36,826 nucleotides of DNA from Alphaproteobacteria bacterium (GTDB taxonomy: Bacteria; Pseudomonadota; Alphaproteobacteria; Sphingomonadales; Sphingomonadaceae), in NCBI GenBank assembly GCA_030426245.1, contig JAUHYZ010000022.1, forward strand, positions 1 through 36,826, read 5' to 3'. The notes below the pieces were generated by a model. The model did not search any database and was not told the origin of the DNA. It saw nothing but the letters and a program-made list of their open reading frames with translations. Below are positions 1-9,465 of this stretch, one piece after another; within the stretch, counting starts at the first letter, position 1; each line of letters opens with the position of its first letter. Made by a program: the position numbers and the translations under genes.

Positions 1-254
<254 letters not shown>

Positions 255-1079
255 TCAGCCGCGCTTCGCAGTGACCAGCCAGGCACCGCCGCCAAGGGCG
301 ACGATTCCGTCGATCAGTTTGGAGGCGGCGAAGCTTCTGAGCCGGTCAATAAAGACCTCCCGCTCCCCTGCTCCGGCATTGGCAAGGCGGGCCGATGCCG
401 GCCCGATCGAGAGAAAATATTCCACGGCATCCTCGACCGGATCCTCCCCGGCGCCGACCACCATCGCGAAATCGAACGGCTCGAAACCGATATCGCTCCA
501 GCCGGCAGGTTCCAGGATGGAGCGGACATAATCGGGATCGGCAAAGGCCATCGGGCCGGGCGCCTTTGGATCGGGCGGGTTGTCGGGCGGCGGCAGGAGA
601 TTGCCTATGCCGCGGAAGATCTCATTGTCCTCCATCCCGCGAAAGCAGGAAAACAGTAGATTGGCGCCAGGCGCTGCGATCGCCGCAAGATGAGCGAAGG
701 CCCCAACCGGATCGTCGAAAAACATGACGCCGTGGCGGGAAATCAGCAATTCGGGCCGAAAGCCCTCCGATGGCGTCCATTCGGCGGCATCGCCCAGTTC
801 GAAGCTGACATTGATCAGATGTTCGCCGCGCTGACGCGCGACCTCGACCAATTCAGGCGAAATATCGACGCCGACAACGGTCGATTGCGGCCGCCCCCTG
901 GCCAGCGCCAGCGCCAGTTCACCCGCGCCGCAGCCGATATCAAGTACTGTGCCCGCAGGCAGGCCGCGCGTGCATGAAAGGAGCTTGTCGGTCAGCCCCC
1001 CGAAACTGCGATCGGTTCGGCGGTATTCAAGCGCCCAGCTCTCACCGGCCTGGCCCTGCCAATCCATCGCATCGCTCAT
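255..1079 (-). CDS. Class I SAM-dependent methyltransferase
   Basis: A 274-residue soluble protein with the Rossmann-type methyltransferase signature: motif I VLDIGCGAGELALAL near residues 45-60, followed by the acidic end of strand 2 in VVGVDISPELVEVA. The following region (LISRHGVMFFDDP, then LLFSCFRG) fits motifs IV to VI of the UbiE/Methyltransf_11/25 group. The substrate cannot be told from sequence. It sits between recA and alaS on the same strand, 75 bases before the alaS start and about 175 bases after the recA stop, and the hairpin at 1166-1210 suggests it is transcribed separately from recA. Confidence 0.85.
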   Translation of the reverse strand: MSDAMDWQGQAGESWALEYRRTDRSFGGLTDKLLSCTRGLPAGTVLDIGCGAGELALALARGRPQSTVVGVDISPELVEVARQRGEHLINVSFELGDAAEWTPSEGFRPELLISRHGVMFFDDPVGAFAHLAAIAAPGANLLFSCFRGMEDNEIFRGIGNLLPPPDNPPDPKAPGPMAFADPDYVRSILEPAGWSDIGFEPFDFAMVVGAGEDPVEDAVEYFLSIGPASARLANAGAGEREVFIDRLRSFAASKLIDGIVALGGGAWLVTAKRG

Positions 1080-1165
1080 GCCTGTACCCTTCCCTCAGAA
1101 GCCCATTCCGGCAACGCTATCGCTTCGGCGGGCATTGCGCCAGAGCCAAGCCGTCCGGTCACAGG

Positions 1166-1210
1166 AAAAGGCCGGCACGCACCTTGATACAGGATACGAC
1201 GCGCCGGCCT
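1166..1210 (-). terminator. Probable intrinsic terminator of recA
   Basis: On the minus strand, 44 bases after the recA stop, AGGCCGGC (1210-1203) pairs with GCCGGCCT (1176-1169) and is followed directly by a T run (TTTT at 1169-1166, one T shared with the stem). The eight-pair GC-rich stem has a 26-base loop, which is long, and the T run is short. Confidence 0.6.
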
Positions 1211-1253
1211 TCATTTCCTTAAGCGACCGCGAAGCAGCGGCGCTTCTTGAGGA

Positions 1254-2318
1254 TCAGTCTTCGGAGTCCGCGTCCGGCCCCGTCATCATCTCCTCGGCAA
1301 CCTGATCGGTGCGGCCGCGAATGGCGGCTTCCAACCGGTCACGAATCTCTGGATTGTCATTGAGATACTGCTTGGCGTTCTCACGCCCCTGGCCGATCCG
1401 GATACTGTCATAGCTGAACCATGATCCGGATTTCTCGACCAGCCCGGCCTTGACGCCGAGATCGAGTATCTCGCCGGTCTTCGAAATGCCCTGACCATAC
1501 ATGATATCGAATTCGACCTGCTTGAACGGCGGGGCGACCTTGTTCTTCACAACCTTCACGCGGGTGGCATTGCCGACGATCTCGTCACGGTCCTTGATCT
1601 GGCCGGTGCGGCGAATGTCGAGCCGGACGGAGGCATAGAATTTCAGCGCGTTGCCGCCTGTAGTCGTTTCGGGATTGCCGTACATCACGCCGATCTTCAT
1701 GCGCAGCTGGTTGATGAAGATCACCATGCATTTGGAGCGGTTGATCGAACCGGTGAGCTTGCGCAGGCTCTGCGACATCAGCCGCGCCTGCAAGCCGACA
1801 TGGCTATCGCCCATTTCACCTTCGATTTCCGCCCGCGGAACCAGCGCGGCGACCGAATCGACCACCAGCACATCCACTGCATTGGAACGCACCAGCGTAT
1901 CGGTAATTTCCAGCGCCTGTTCGCCCGTATCGGGCTGCGAAACGATCAGCTCGTCAATATCGACGCCGAGCTTCTTGGCGTAGACGGGATCGAGCGCATG
2001 TTCGGCATCGACGAAAGCCGCCGTGCCGCCATTCTTCTGCGCTTCGGCAATAACATGCAGCGCCAGAGTAGTTTTCCCCGAACTTTCCGGCCCGTAAACC
2101 TCGATAACGCGGCCGCGCGGCAATCCGCCGATGCCCAGAGCGATATCCAGGCCCAGCGAACCGGTGGAAATCGATTCGATTTCGATCGCCTCCCGGCTGC
2201 CCAGCTTCATCGCCGAGCCCTTGCCGAAAGCCCTGTCTATCTGCGCAAGCGCGGCATCGAGCGCCTTCTGACGGTCCACGTTGTCTTCCTTTTCCACGAG
2301 CTTCAAATTCGTCGCCAT
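1254..2318 (-). CDS. recA: Recombinase RecA
   Basis: DNA-dependent ATPase that forms filaments on single-stranded DNA, drives strand exchange and triggers LexA self-cleavage. The 354-residue product has the usual length. The Walker A motif GPESSGKT is at about residues 76-83, Walker B follows in [19 protein letters not shown], and the loop L2 region contains [27 protein letters not shown]. The reading frame is open further upstream, to 2663, but the start [10 protein letters not shown] at 2318 is chosen because it fits the family N-terminus and GGAGG lies eight bases upstream. The acidic C-terminal tail (GPDADSED) is present. A LexA box and promoter lie upstream at 2372-2409. Confidence 0.98.
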   Translation of the reverse strand: MATNLKLVEKEDNVDRQKALDAALAQIDRAFGKGSAMKLGSREAIEIESISTGSLGLDIALGIGGLPRGRVIEVYGPESSGKTTLALHVIAEAQKNGGTAAFVDAEHALDPVYAKKLGVDIDELIVSQPDTGEQALEITDTLVRSNAVDVLVVDSVAALVPRAEIEGEMGDSHVGLQARLMSQSLRKLTGSINRSKCMVIFINQLRMKIGVMYGNPETTTGGNALKFYASVRLDIRRTGQIKDRDEIVGNATRVKVVKNKVAPPFKQVEFDIMYGQGISKTGEILDLGVKAGLVEKSGSWFSYDSIRIGQGRENAKQYLNDNPEIRDRLEAAIRGRTDQVAEEMMTGPDADSED

Positions 2319-2371
2319 GAAGGCCTCCGCATTGCCTAGAGAGGGATGACCGCTGAGGTCAACTGATGCAG

Positions 2372-2409
2372 TATGTATCTGATTTGTTCCTACAGAACAA
2401 GAGTGGAAC
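2372..2409 (-). promoter_or_regulatory. recA promoter with LexA (SOS) box
   Basis: On the minus strand GTTC-CACTCTT-GTTC (2409-2395) matches the alphaproteobacterial LexA operator GTTC-N7-GTTC exactly. Its second half-site overlaps a possible -35 element TTGTTC (2400-2395), with 17 bases to a possible -10 TACATA (2377-2372). An additional half-site forms GTTC-N5-GAAC with the same box (2386-2398). Repressor binding would cover the -35 region, as expected for an SOS-controlled recA about 75 bases before the start codon. Confidence 0.85.
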
Positions 2410-2458
2410 AAATATTTTTTGCAGATCCGAGAATGGCGGAATTCGGCGCTTTTCGTCG

Positions 2459-4075
2459 CTAGTCGGCGATGGCCCGCCGAACTTCCCAGGAAATTTCCGT
2501 GGCGCGGCCATTGGGGATAGTCCTCTCGATGGTCCATTGCCCGTCCTTCTGGGCGAGCCCCCTGCCCCCGCGCACCTGCCAGGCTGCGGGCGATCCAAGC
2601 ATCAAGCGTATCTTCGCAGGCCGGCTGCCGGCATTGGAAAGTGCGGCCCGCATGGTGACCCATGGAGCGCCTTCATTGTCCGGATCGGCTGCGGACTGCC
2701 GCGTGCACAAAGCGAAGAGATTCATGCTTTCGGCGAGCTCGAGTTCGACATCCTGCCCTTCGGCATGATCGCGCATCCATTCCTCCGCCACCAGCAGATC
2801 CCCGGCCGAGGCTTCCTCGAACAGGCTGACGCCGCCCATCGGCAATGCCACGCCAAGCCCATGCTGCCGGTCATTGACCGTCTTCAGCATCATCACCATC
2901 GGCTCCGGCTCGTCGCTGCGGCGATAGGGGGAACAATCCGCGCGGTAGAAGAACTCGCCTTCCACATCGCCGCGGTCCAGGAAGGCGACCTGCTTCATCG
3001 ACTTGGCCGAAACGTCCACCGGCGCAGGTACGCGGTAAAGCTTGAGATCGCCGAGGTCCTCTTCCCCGGCGGTCATGACTTCGGATTCCTCGGCAATGTC
3101 GATTCCGGTGGCCCGCTGCGCAGTCACCACAATCGAATCGCCCATCGCATAGTTCATCTCAGGAGCCATCGGTGCCGGCATGGGCGGCGGAACGGGCGAC
3201 CCCGCCGAAGTGCTGCCCAGGGGATAGCAAGTGAGACGCAAGGCGCGCGCCGCCGGAGGATCGGCCAGTTGCTGAAAATCGCTCTGCACGTTCAACCGGC
3301 CGGCCACGGCCAGCAGCTGCGCATCTTCGAATGTCTGGCCATTGTCGTTCACCACCGTGAGCCAGGAGCGCAATTTGAGCTGCCGCTTTCCGCGCGTGTC
3401 CGCGCCATTTTCCAGCGTCGCGACGTAATGCGCCTGCCAGTCGAAACCCCAGGCGAGATAGGTCAGCACGACATCGTAAGTGCCGCCTGTTTCATCCCGC
3501 GTGTCGATGGAAAAGACGGGCTGCGCGGAAAGCCCGGCGGGAATCTGCGAGAAGCCGATCTTTTCGGGCAGTCCGGAACAGCGCACCGCCTCGAAGCCTT
3601 CCTGCGTCTGCAGCACCAGCCCGCCATCGGCGCGGGTGCGCACGATTGCAGGTTCGGAAGAGGCGGCGCCGGTCGCGGGATTGGTGCGGGTGATCGTCAC
3701 ACGGTTGCCCAGCGTCCCGTCCACCAGTGCGGCGGGCGAGAGCAGGTCCGCATTGCGGTTCTTCTCGATCGTGCCGCCCGGCAGGCCGGTGACGATTGCG
3801 CTGACCGCCACCATGCCTTCGGCCACGCCGGAAAAGCGGATGGTGGATTCGCCCGGCGGCAGAGTGACTGTGCGCGTCTCGCTCACCATCGCAAATCCGC
3901 GCGGCCATTCGCGGCGCAGCTCCTGCCCCTCCCCCCGATTCGGGTCGCGATAGACGGTGACGGAGACATCGCCGGGCGTGGAGGCTTCCACGACCTCGCG
4001 CGCCGATGCCGGTGGCGCGGCAGCGCCGACGCCGCCCAGCAGCGCCAGCATCAGCAAGGTGGCTTTGCCCGCCAT
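2459..4075 (-). CDS. DUF4139 domain protein (second of a tandem pair)
   Basis: A 538-residue exported protein of unknown function. The N-terminus [20 protein letters not shown] followed by PPASA is a clear signal peptide. The mature part begins with [20 protein letters not shown] and continues with [16 protein letters not shown] and [20 protein letters not shown], matching the neighbouring gene in order and wording; these are DUF4139 hallmarks. The frame is open to 4390 but the start at 4075 is chosen because it opens the signal peptide eight bases after the upstream gene ends, so the two are probably one operon. A central low-complexity stretch, [14 protein letters not shown], may be a linker. 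No catalytic motif is visible. Confidence 0.85.
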   Translation of the reverse strand: MAGKATLLMLALLGGVGAAAPPASAREVVEASTPGDVSVTVYRDPNRGEGQELRREWPRGFAMVSETRTVTLPPGESTIRFSGVAEGMVAVSAIVTGLPGGTIEKNRNADLLSPAALVDGTLGNRVTITRTNPATGAASSEPAIVRTRADGGLVLQTQEGFEAVRCSGLPEKIGFSQIPAGLSAQPVFSIDTRDETGGTYDVVLTYLAWGFDWQAHYVATLENGADTRGKRQLKLRSWLTVVNDNGQTFEDAQLLAVAGRLNVQSDFQQLADPPAARALRLTCYPLGSTSAGSPVPPPMPAPMAPEMNYAMGDSIVVTAQRATGIDIAEESEVMTAGEEDLGDLKLYRVPAPVDVSAKSMKQVAFLDRGDVEGEFFYRADCSPYRRSDEPEPMVMMLKTVNDRQHGLGVALPMGGVSLFEEASAGDLLVAEEWMRDHAEGQDVELELAESMNLFALCTRQSAADPDNEGAPWVTMRAALSNAGSRPAKIRLMLGSPAAWQVRGGRGLAQKDGQWTIERTIPNGRATEISWEVRRAIAD

Positions 4076-4083
4076 GAGCCGCC

Positions 4084-5595
4084 TCAGTAGCGCGTCTCGA
4101 AAGTCACGCGCACGGTGCGCTCGCCATTGGCGGCGACCGGCACGGTCCATTTGCGGCGGTCGGCATTGATCTGCTCGCCCGGGACATCCTCGCTCACCAC
4201 GCGGTAGTCCGTGCTCCACCAGCCCCGGTTGAGCCCGGACTGGACCAGCTCGACATCGACGGGCTGCGACTTCGCATTGGTGAAGGTGTAGCGCATGGTG
4301 GTGCGGTAGAAGACCTTGGGTCGTTCGCTTTCGATATAGGTCACGCTGCCGTCGGGCTCGATCACCCGGTAGCGGGAGGATTGCTCCCACTGCGTGCCGG
4401 TAATCCTCTCGCGCTTCTCCACTTCCGCCTTCACGAAAATGTCGAATGCATCGCCTGTCGCCAGCGTCAGTTCACTGCCCATGGGCGTGTGGCCGATGCC
4501 GTTCTCGCCAATGAATTGCGGAGTGCCGGAACTGTCGCGCTGATAGAAGCGCACCGTACCCGCGGGTAGCGCATCGCCCAGCCCGCCATCCGCCGAAGAT
4601 GAGAAGGCGATTTGGCTGAGTGCATTCACCGGCTGGCTGTCATTGGTCATCCAGCCGACCGTGCGGCCATAGACCTTGCGGGCCGCAACGCCCTGCACGT
4701 CCATGAAGCTGACCTGCTTGGTCTGGGCATTGGCGATCGTGGTGCGCCCCTCGATCGGATAAAGATAGAAATCGCCCACCTGCTCCCGGTCGGCGCTTTC
4801 GGTTCCCGGCCTGATCTCGCGTGTCTGAGGCGGCGCATATCCGCGAGAGCTGCGTCCGCCGGAGCGGCCCGGATTGCCGGCCACCAGCAGGGTCTGCGCA
4901 TTGTTGAAAGTCGTGCCGGTGGTGTTGGTCAGCGTGACCCAGCCCTGCATATCGATGGCATTTTTCGCCTCGTCATACAGCGCGACATAGTCGGCAGACC
5001 AGCCCAGGCCGGGCGTCAGATAGCGGATAGAGGCAGGCCGCGTGCCGCCGCGGCTGCTGTCGACTGTGACGGAGAGCGTCGGCCGCGCGCGCAGATTGGG
5101 CGGCACCCGGTCGAAGATCACCCGCACGGGCAGGCCGTCATCGCGCAGCACTTCGATCCTGTCGCCGATCTTCACCACCGCACCGCCGCTCGTGGAAAGC
5201 ACCGTGGCCCGCTCGCGCGTTTCCGCGCCCGTCGCCGGATTGGTGCGGATCAGCGTGACGGTCTGCCCGATGGCCTTTTCCATCAGCTTGGACGGGGTCA
5301 GCAGGTCGAAGTCGAAATTCTGCTCCACAATCGTGGTGCCGTCGGCCGCGAAGCTGAGCGTTTCGGGGCGGATCTGTGCCGAGACATCGGGAAAGGCGAT
5401 GCGGCTCTGGCCGCGTTCGAAATTCAGCCGGCGGACATCCTGCACCAGCGCCTGCCCATTATTGTAGATCGTGACCGAAAGATCGCCTTGCGCGCTGGGA
5501 GCATCGGGATCGGCGGATTGCGCCCATGCGGCGGGCGCCAAAGCCACGAGAGATGCTGCTGCAAAGAGCGACGAGAAACTGCATCGGTAAGTCAT
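4084..5595 (-). CDS. DUF4139 domain protein (first of a tandem pair)
   Basis: A 503-residue exported protein, paralogous to the next gene downstream. The signal peptide MTYRCSFSSLFAAASLVALA ends at AWAQ. The mature protein contains [49 protein letters not shown] and GWVTLTNTTGTTFNNAQTLL, typical of DUF4139 proteins, and ends in ERTVRVTFETRY. The start at 5595 is preferred over the upstream ATG at 5640 because it begins the signal peptide and has GGAG about ten bases upstream. The function is not known; the extracytoplasmic location is inferred from the signal peptide. Confidence 0.87.
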   Translation of the reverse strand: MTYRCSFSSLFAAASLVALAPAAWAQSADPDAPSAQGDLSVTIYNNGQALVQDVRRLNFERGQSRIAFPDVSAQIRPETLSFAADGTTIVEQNFDFDLLTPSKLMEKAIGQTVTLIRTNPATGAETRERATVLSTSGGAVVKIGDRIEVLRDDGLPVRVIFDRVPPNLRARPTLSVTVDSSRGGTRPASIRYLTPGLGWSADYVALYDEAKNAIDMQGWVTLTNTTGTTFNNAQTLLVAGNPGRSGGRSSRGYAPPQTREIRPGTESADREQVGDFYLYPIEGRTTIANAQTKQVSFMDVQGVAARKVYGRTVGWMTNDSQPVNALSQIAFSSSADGGLGDALPAGTVRFYQRDSSGTPQFIGENGIGHTPMGSELTLATGDAFDIFVKAEVEKRERITGTQWEQSSRYRVIEPDGSVTYIESERPKVFYRTTMRYTFTNAKSQPVDVELVQSGLNRGWWSTDYRVVSEDVPGEQINADRRKWTVPVAANGERTVRVTFETRY

Positions 5596-5661
5596 GGCCT
5601 TGCTCCATCCTGCCCCGGCCGGAACATGGGCCCGGCGCATTACCTTGAGATGAACGCCGCC

Positions 5662-8133
5662 TCAGCTGCGGTGAATGGACTGTTTCGACGCACTCAGAAC
5701 GGCTGCAACCTTGTCGCTGATCTGCTGGACGGAGAAGGGTTTGGGAATGAAATGGATATCCTCGATATCGATTTCGTTCCTGAGCTGCTCTTCGGCATAG
5801 CCCGACATGAACAGCACCGGCATGTCCGGCAACAGCTTGCGGATTTCGCGGGCCATGGCCGGGCCATCCATGCCCGGCATCACCACATCGCTCACCACCA
5901 GGTCGAACTGCGTTCCTTCGCCGATACGCTCCAGCCCTTCTTCCCCGTCGCTCGCCGTCGTCACCTGATAGCCCTGCCGGGTCAGTGCGCGTTCGGCGAC
6001 TGCGCGAACCATGTCTTCGTCTTCGACCAGCAGGACATGCCCACCGCCTGACCATTCGCTGGCCGTTTCGCTCTCGCCCTTGGCTTCCAGCGGCTCCTCG
6101 CTGTGATGGACAGGCAGATAGATCGTGAAGCGCGCGCCGCTTGGCCGTCCGCTGCGATCCTGCGCATTATCGGCGAAGATGAACCCGCCGGACTGCTTGA
6201 CGATGCCGTAGACGGTGGAAAGGCCCAGCCCGGTGCCCTTGCCCATTTCCTTGGTCGTGAAGAAGGGTTCGAAGATCTTGCCCAGATGATCCTGCGGGAT
6301 GCCACCGCCCGTATCCTCCACGATCAGTGCGGTGTAATCCCCGACCGGGACGATATCGGTGCCGAGACGCCTGATATCGGCGGCAGAGAAGCGGTGCGTC
6401 GCCATGGTCAGCTGCCCGGTTCCATCTCCGCCCGTCTTGTCCGAATGGTCCTGAATCGCATCGCGCGCATTGACCGCCAGATTGACGATCACCTGTTCCA
6501 ACTGCTGCGGATCGGCACGGACCGGGCCGAGATTGCGGTCGTGATGAACATGGAATTCGATCTTCTCGCCCATCAGGCGCTTCAGCAGCTGGCTCACTTC
6601 GGCCACCACGTCCGGCAGCTGCAGCACTTCGGGCCGCAAGGTCTGCTGGCGGGAAAAGGCCAGCAATTGCCGCGTCAGCGATGCTGCGCGGTTGGAATTG
6701 GCCTTGATCTGCTGGATATCGTCGTAGTCGCTGTCACCCGGCGTGTGGCGCAGCAGCATGAGATCGCAATAGCCGATGATCGCAGTCAGCACATTGTTGA
6801 AATCATGCGCCACGCCGCCCGCCAATTGGCCGACGGCCTGCATCTTGGTGGCCTGGGCCACTTGCCGCTTGAGCCGCGTTTCCTCGGTCGTATCGGCCAG
6901 GCTGAGCAGCACGGCCGGCTCGCCCAACCCGCGCACGCCCGCCAGCCCGAGAGAGACCGGCTCTTCCGGATTGGCGCGCAGGCGGATCGCCATGTCGCTG
7001 GAATTGGCCGGCCCCTGACCATAGCGGCGCACCGCATCCGACAGTGCGGTCTTGTCGTCCTTGACCACCAGGTCCGAAGGATATGGCGGCAAGGGCCGCC
7101 CTTCGATCCCTGCAGCCCGCTGAAACGCGGGATTGGCGAAGAGCAAGTGCCCGTCCCGGTCTGTCATGGCGAGGCCCAGCGGCAACTGCTCCAACAGAGC
7201 CTGCAACTGCGGAGTGCCGGCCTGCGAATCGCCGCCCCATCCGCCGATCCCAACGCCGGCATCCAGCAGCAGCATCAGCGCATTGGCTTGGCCGGGCGGC
7301 GTGTCGCCATCGGGCGATTCAAGCGGAATGTGCACCAGTGTTTGCGGGCTGCCCGTGCGGCCTTCGCGGGCGAAATAGATGCGGTCACGCTCATCGCTCA
7401 CCAACAAGCCGGCAAAGTCCTGCCCCGCCAGCGTCGCGCCGGGATCGCCACTGGCCCGTTCGGCAAAGCCCTTCCCGGCCGAGAGGATCACTCCGTCCGG
7501 CCTCACCAGCGCGGTTTCGATTCCCGCATGGGAGAGAATCCTGCCGGGCAACCCGGCCATAGCAGAGCCGATATCGGCCAATGGATCGTTCTCTTCCTGA
7601 GGCACGAAACGCCACACGAGATATTCGTCCGCCAGCCCGGCACGGGTGATCGCGACCGACCATTCCTTCCCGCCATGCGCGAGCCGCTCCAGCGTGGCGC
7701 TGCCGTCGCGCCAGGCGGAGCGTGCAGCGCGGGTCATCAGGTCCAGCTTGCCGGTTGCGCCCTCTTCGAAAGCCAGGCCCGGCGGGGCATGCGTTACGCC
7801 GAAATCCTTCGCGAACGCACTATTGGCGCAAGTCAGGCGATTGGCCCGGTCGGTAATTGCAATGGCTGCGCCCGGCTGTTCGATCGCGGCGACCGTTACC
7901 GCCCAATCGGGCGCCGAGGCGGCCTGAACGGCCTCCGCCGGCTGACGCCGCGCAAACAGGAACGCCGTGGCGCCGAGCACGGCCAAGGCGCCGCCATAGG
8001 ACAGCACCAGCAGCGCTTCGCGCGTAACCAGCCAGATCAGCAAGACGCTCAAAGCCAGCGCCGCGGCAACAAGTCCGGTCTCTGCCAGCATTGTGCCGCC
8101 GCGCCGCGGCGCAATATCGGCGGCTTCGTTCAT
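5662..8133 (-). CDS. cckA: Hybrid sensor histidine kinase CckA
   Basis: Membrane-bound kinase/phosphatase that feeds the ChpT-CtrA phosphorelay of alphaproteobacterial cell-cycle control. The 823 residues show two N-terminal membrane helices (about 16-38 and 42-62), PAS-like sensor regions (roughly 75-200 and 305-415), and a HisKA domain with VAHDFNN around His443 inside the CckA-type sequence GQLAGGVAHDFNNVLTAIIG. The ATPase domain has N-box NLAVNARDAI, DTGGGIP and GKGTGLGLSTVYGI. A C-terminal receiver domain (about 699-815) has its phospho-acceptor at Asp749 (VVSDVVMPGMDG) and the conserved Lys798. Full domain order and motif wording match CckA. Its ATG overlaps the stop of the upstream DUF2062 gene as ATGA, so translation is probably coupled. 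Confidence 0.93.
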   Translation of the reverse strand: MNEAADIAPRRGGTMLAETGLVAAALALSVLLIWLVTREALLVLSYGGALAVLGATAFLFARRQPAEAVQAASAPDWAVTVAAIEQPGAAIAITDRANRLTCANSAFAKDFGVTHAPPGLAFEEGATGKLDLMTRAARSAWRDGSATLERLAHGGKEWSVAITRAGLADEYLVWRFVPQEENDPLADIGSAMAGLPGRILSHAGIETALVRPDGVILSAGKGFAERASGDPGATLAGQDFAGLLVSDERDRIYFAREGRTGSPQTLVHIPLESPDGDTPPGQANALMLLLDAGVGIGGWGGDSQAGTPQLQALLEQLPLGLAMTDRDGHLLFANPAFQRAAGIEGRPLPPYPSDLVVKDDKTALSDAVRRYGQGPANSSDMAIRLRANPEEPVSLGLAGVRGLGEPAVLLSLADTTEETRLKRQVAQATKMQAVGQLAGGVAHDFNNVLTAIIGYCDLMLLRHTPGDSDYDDIQQIKANSNRAASLTRQLLAFSRQQTLRPEVLQLPDVVAEVSQLLKRLMGEKIEFHVHHDRNLGPVRADPQQLEQVIVNLAVNARDAIQDHSDKTGGDGTGQLTMATHRFSAADIRRLGTDIVPVGDYTALIVEDTGGGIPQDHLGKIFEPFFTTKEMGKGTGLGLSTVYGIVKQSGGFIFADNAQDRSGRPSGARFTIYLPVHHSEEPLEAKGESETASEWSGGGHVLLVEDEDMVRAVAERALTRQGYQVTTASDGEEGLERIGEGTQFDLVVSDVVMPGMDGPAMAREIRKLLPDMPVLFMSGYAEEQLRNEIDIEDIHFIPKPFSVQQISDKVAAVLSASKQSIHRS

Positions 8134-8702
8134 TCTGCCGGGGTGTAACTGCTACTGCCGGAAAGGCGCTGTCGCCGCTTGCGGGCGACCATGTTGCGCC
8201 AGATGAAAGACGTGGCGAGATAGCCCAGAGCCGCGGCCACGACCGAGATCACCGCAAGGCCCAGCACAAGGGCCGGCGCGGCATCGGACAGAAGCCAGCC
8301 CAGCCATTCGCCCAAACCCGCATGGCTTTCCACCAGCGCGGAGAAGGAAGCGACATCGGCGTGGAAGCCCAGGCTGGACCCGACATAGAGCGAGGCCGCA
8401 ATGATGAAGGGCGTCGTCGCCGGATTGGAGAGGAAGGTCGCGCCCGCCGCGATCGGAATATTTCCCCGGCAAGGCACGCAAAGCAGCGCCGCCCCGATCA
8501 TCTGGATCCCCGGGATCAGGGCGAAGATGCCCACCAGCAGGCCGATCGCCACGCCGCGGGGCACCGAACGGCGAGTCAGCCGGAACAATTCGGACCGGCG
8601 CGCGAGCGGACGGACATAGCGATTCGCCTCAAGCTGTTCGCGCGTCGGCACCTGGCTGCGAAGCCATCGCGAAACACGTCTCTTGGCGGATTGTCCGTTC
8701 AT
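8130..8702 (-). CDS. DUF2062 membrane protein
   Basis: A 190-residue integral membrane protein. A basic N-terminus (KRRVSRWLRSQ) leads into SVPRGVAIGLLVGIFALIPG, a DUF2062 signature, then FLSNPATTPFIIAASLYVG (the NPxTTP motif of the family) and a last helix around VLGLAVISVVAAALGYLATS. The frame is open to 8765; the start at 8702 is chosen because AGGTAAG lies directly upstream and it removes an atypical leader. The stop overlaps the cckA start by four bases. The role is not established; the coupling with cckA is seen directly. Confidence 0.82.
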   Translation of the reverse strand: MNGQSAKRRVSRWLRSQVPTREQLEANRYVRPLARRSELFRLTRRSVPRGVAIGLLVGIFALIPGIQMIGAALLCVPCRGNIPIAAGATFLSNPATTPFIIAASLYVGSSLGFHADVASFSALVESHAGLGEWLGWLLSDAAPALVLGLAVISVVAAALGYLATSFIWRNMVARKRRQRLSGSSSYTPAE

Positions 8703-8722
8703 CTTACCTATCAATATGGTGC

Positions 8723-8739
8723 TGCCGCGCCGCGCGGCA
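8723..8739. repeat. Perfect 17-base palindrome
   Basis: TGCCGCGC, a central C, then GCGCGGCA. It lies in the 165-base gap between smpB and the DUF2062 gene, 20 bases before the DUF2062 start. No T run follows on either strand, so it is not a standard terminator; it could be an mRNA leader hairpin or a protein site. No other feature is seen in this gap. Confidence 0.5.
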
Positions 8740-8867
8740 ATATGACCTGATAGCCACAGAAACACGAACAGCTGGTGAACGACCTTTCGCTCCCAGCGGA
8801 AGCTAGGGCAAGAGGAAATCTTGCGGCCAGAGTCTGCGCCGGAAGAATCCGTGGCCCGTGTCGGAAA

Positions 8868-9350
8868 TCAGCCACGCTCACGCAGTATCCGGGCTTTGTC
8901 TCTCTTCCAGTCCCGCTCTTTGATGGAGGCACGCTTGTCATGCGCCTGCTTGCCCTTGGCCAGCGCCAGCTCGACCTTCGCCCGGCCGCGCGAATTGAAA
9001 TATATCGACAGCGGCACCATGGTCATGCCCTGGCGTTCCACCGCGCCGGTCAGCTTGTTGATCTCCCGCTCATGCAGCAGCAGCTTGCGCGGCCGCTTGG
9101 GAACGTGGTTGTGGCGGTTGCCATGGCTGAACTCGGGAATGTTGGCATTGACCAGCCAGGCTTCCCCGCCCCGGATTTCCGCATAGCTTTCCGCAATCGA
9201 ACCTTCGCCGAAACGCAGGCTCTTCACCTCGGTACCCGAAAGCGCGATCCCGGCTTCGAAAGTTTCCTCGATATGATAGTCGAACCGTGCGCGGCGGTTC
9301 TCCGCAACGGTTTTGACCTTGTCGAAGGCTGAAGGTTTGGGACGTGCCAT
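8868..9350 (-). CDS. smpB: SsrA-binding protein SmpB
   Basis: Binds tmRNA and delivers it to stalled ribosomes for trans-translation. The 160-residue product has the normal length and the family pattern: [47 protein letters not shown], and the basic C-terminal tail [19 protein letters not shown], which enters the ribosomal mRNA channel in known SmpB. The frame is open to 9389, but [10 protein letters not shown] at 9350 matches the family start. In many alphaproteobacteria smpB directly follows dapA; here an oppositely oriented S9 peptidase gene sits between them. Confidence 0.97.
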   Translation of the reverse strand: MARPKPSAFDKVKTVAENRRARFDYHIEETFEAGIALSGTEVKSLRFGEGSIAESYAEIRGGEAWLVNANIPEFSHGNRHNHVPKRPRKLLLHEREINKLTGAVERQGMTMVPLSIYFNSRGRAKVELALAKGKQAHDKRASIKERDWKRDKARILRERG

Positions 9351-9465
9351 GGCGGGACGCCATGTAGGGAAGCGTTGCCCAAATGCCAACGCTCGCTTGT
9401 AGCAATTGCGTCGGGATCGTATCGCAAGTTCGAGATTTGGGGATTTTTTGGGGGACCTTCACTTC

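Noticed and set aside
2366-4090. A 574-codon plus-strand frame opposite the DUF4139 gene and recA promoter
   Set aside because: Antisense shadow; it would also run through the recA SOS box region.
6103-8148. A 681-codon plus-strand frame opposite cckA
   Set aside because: Antisense shadow of cckA with the His/Gln/Arg-rich composition typical of such frames.
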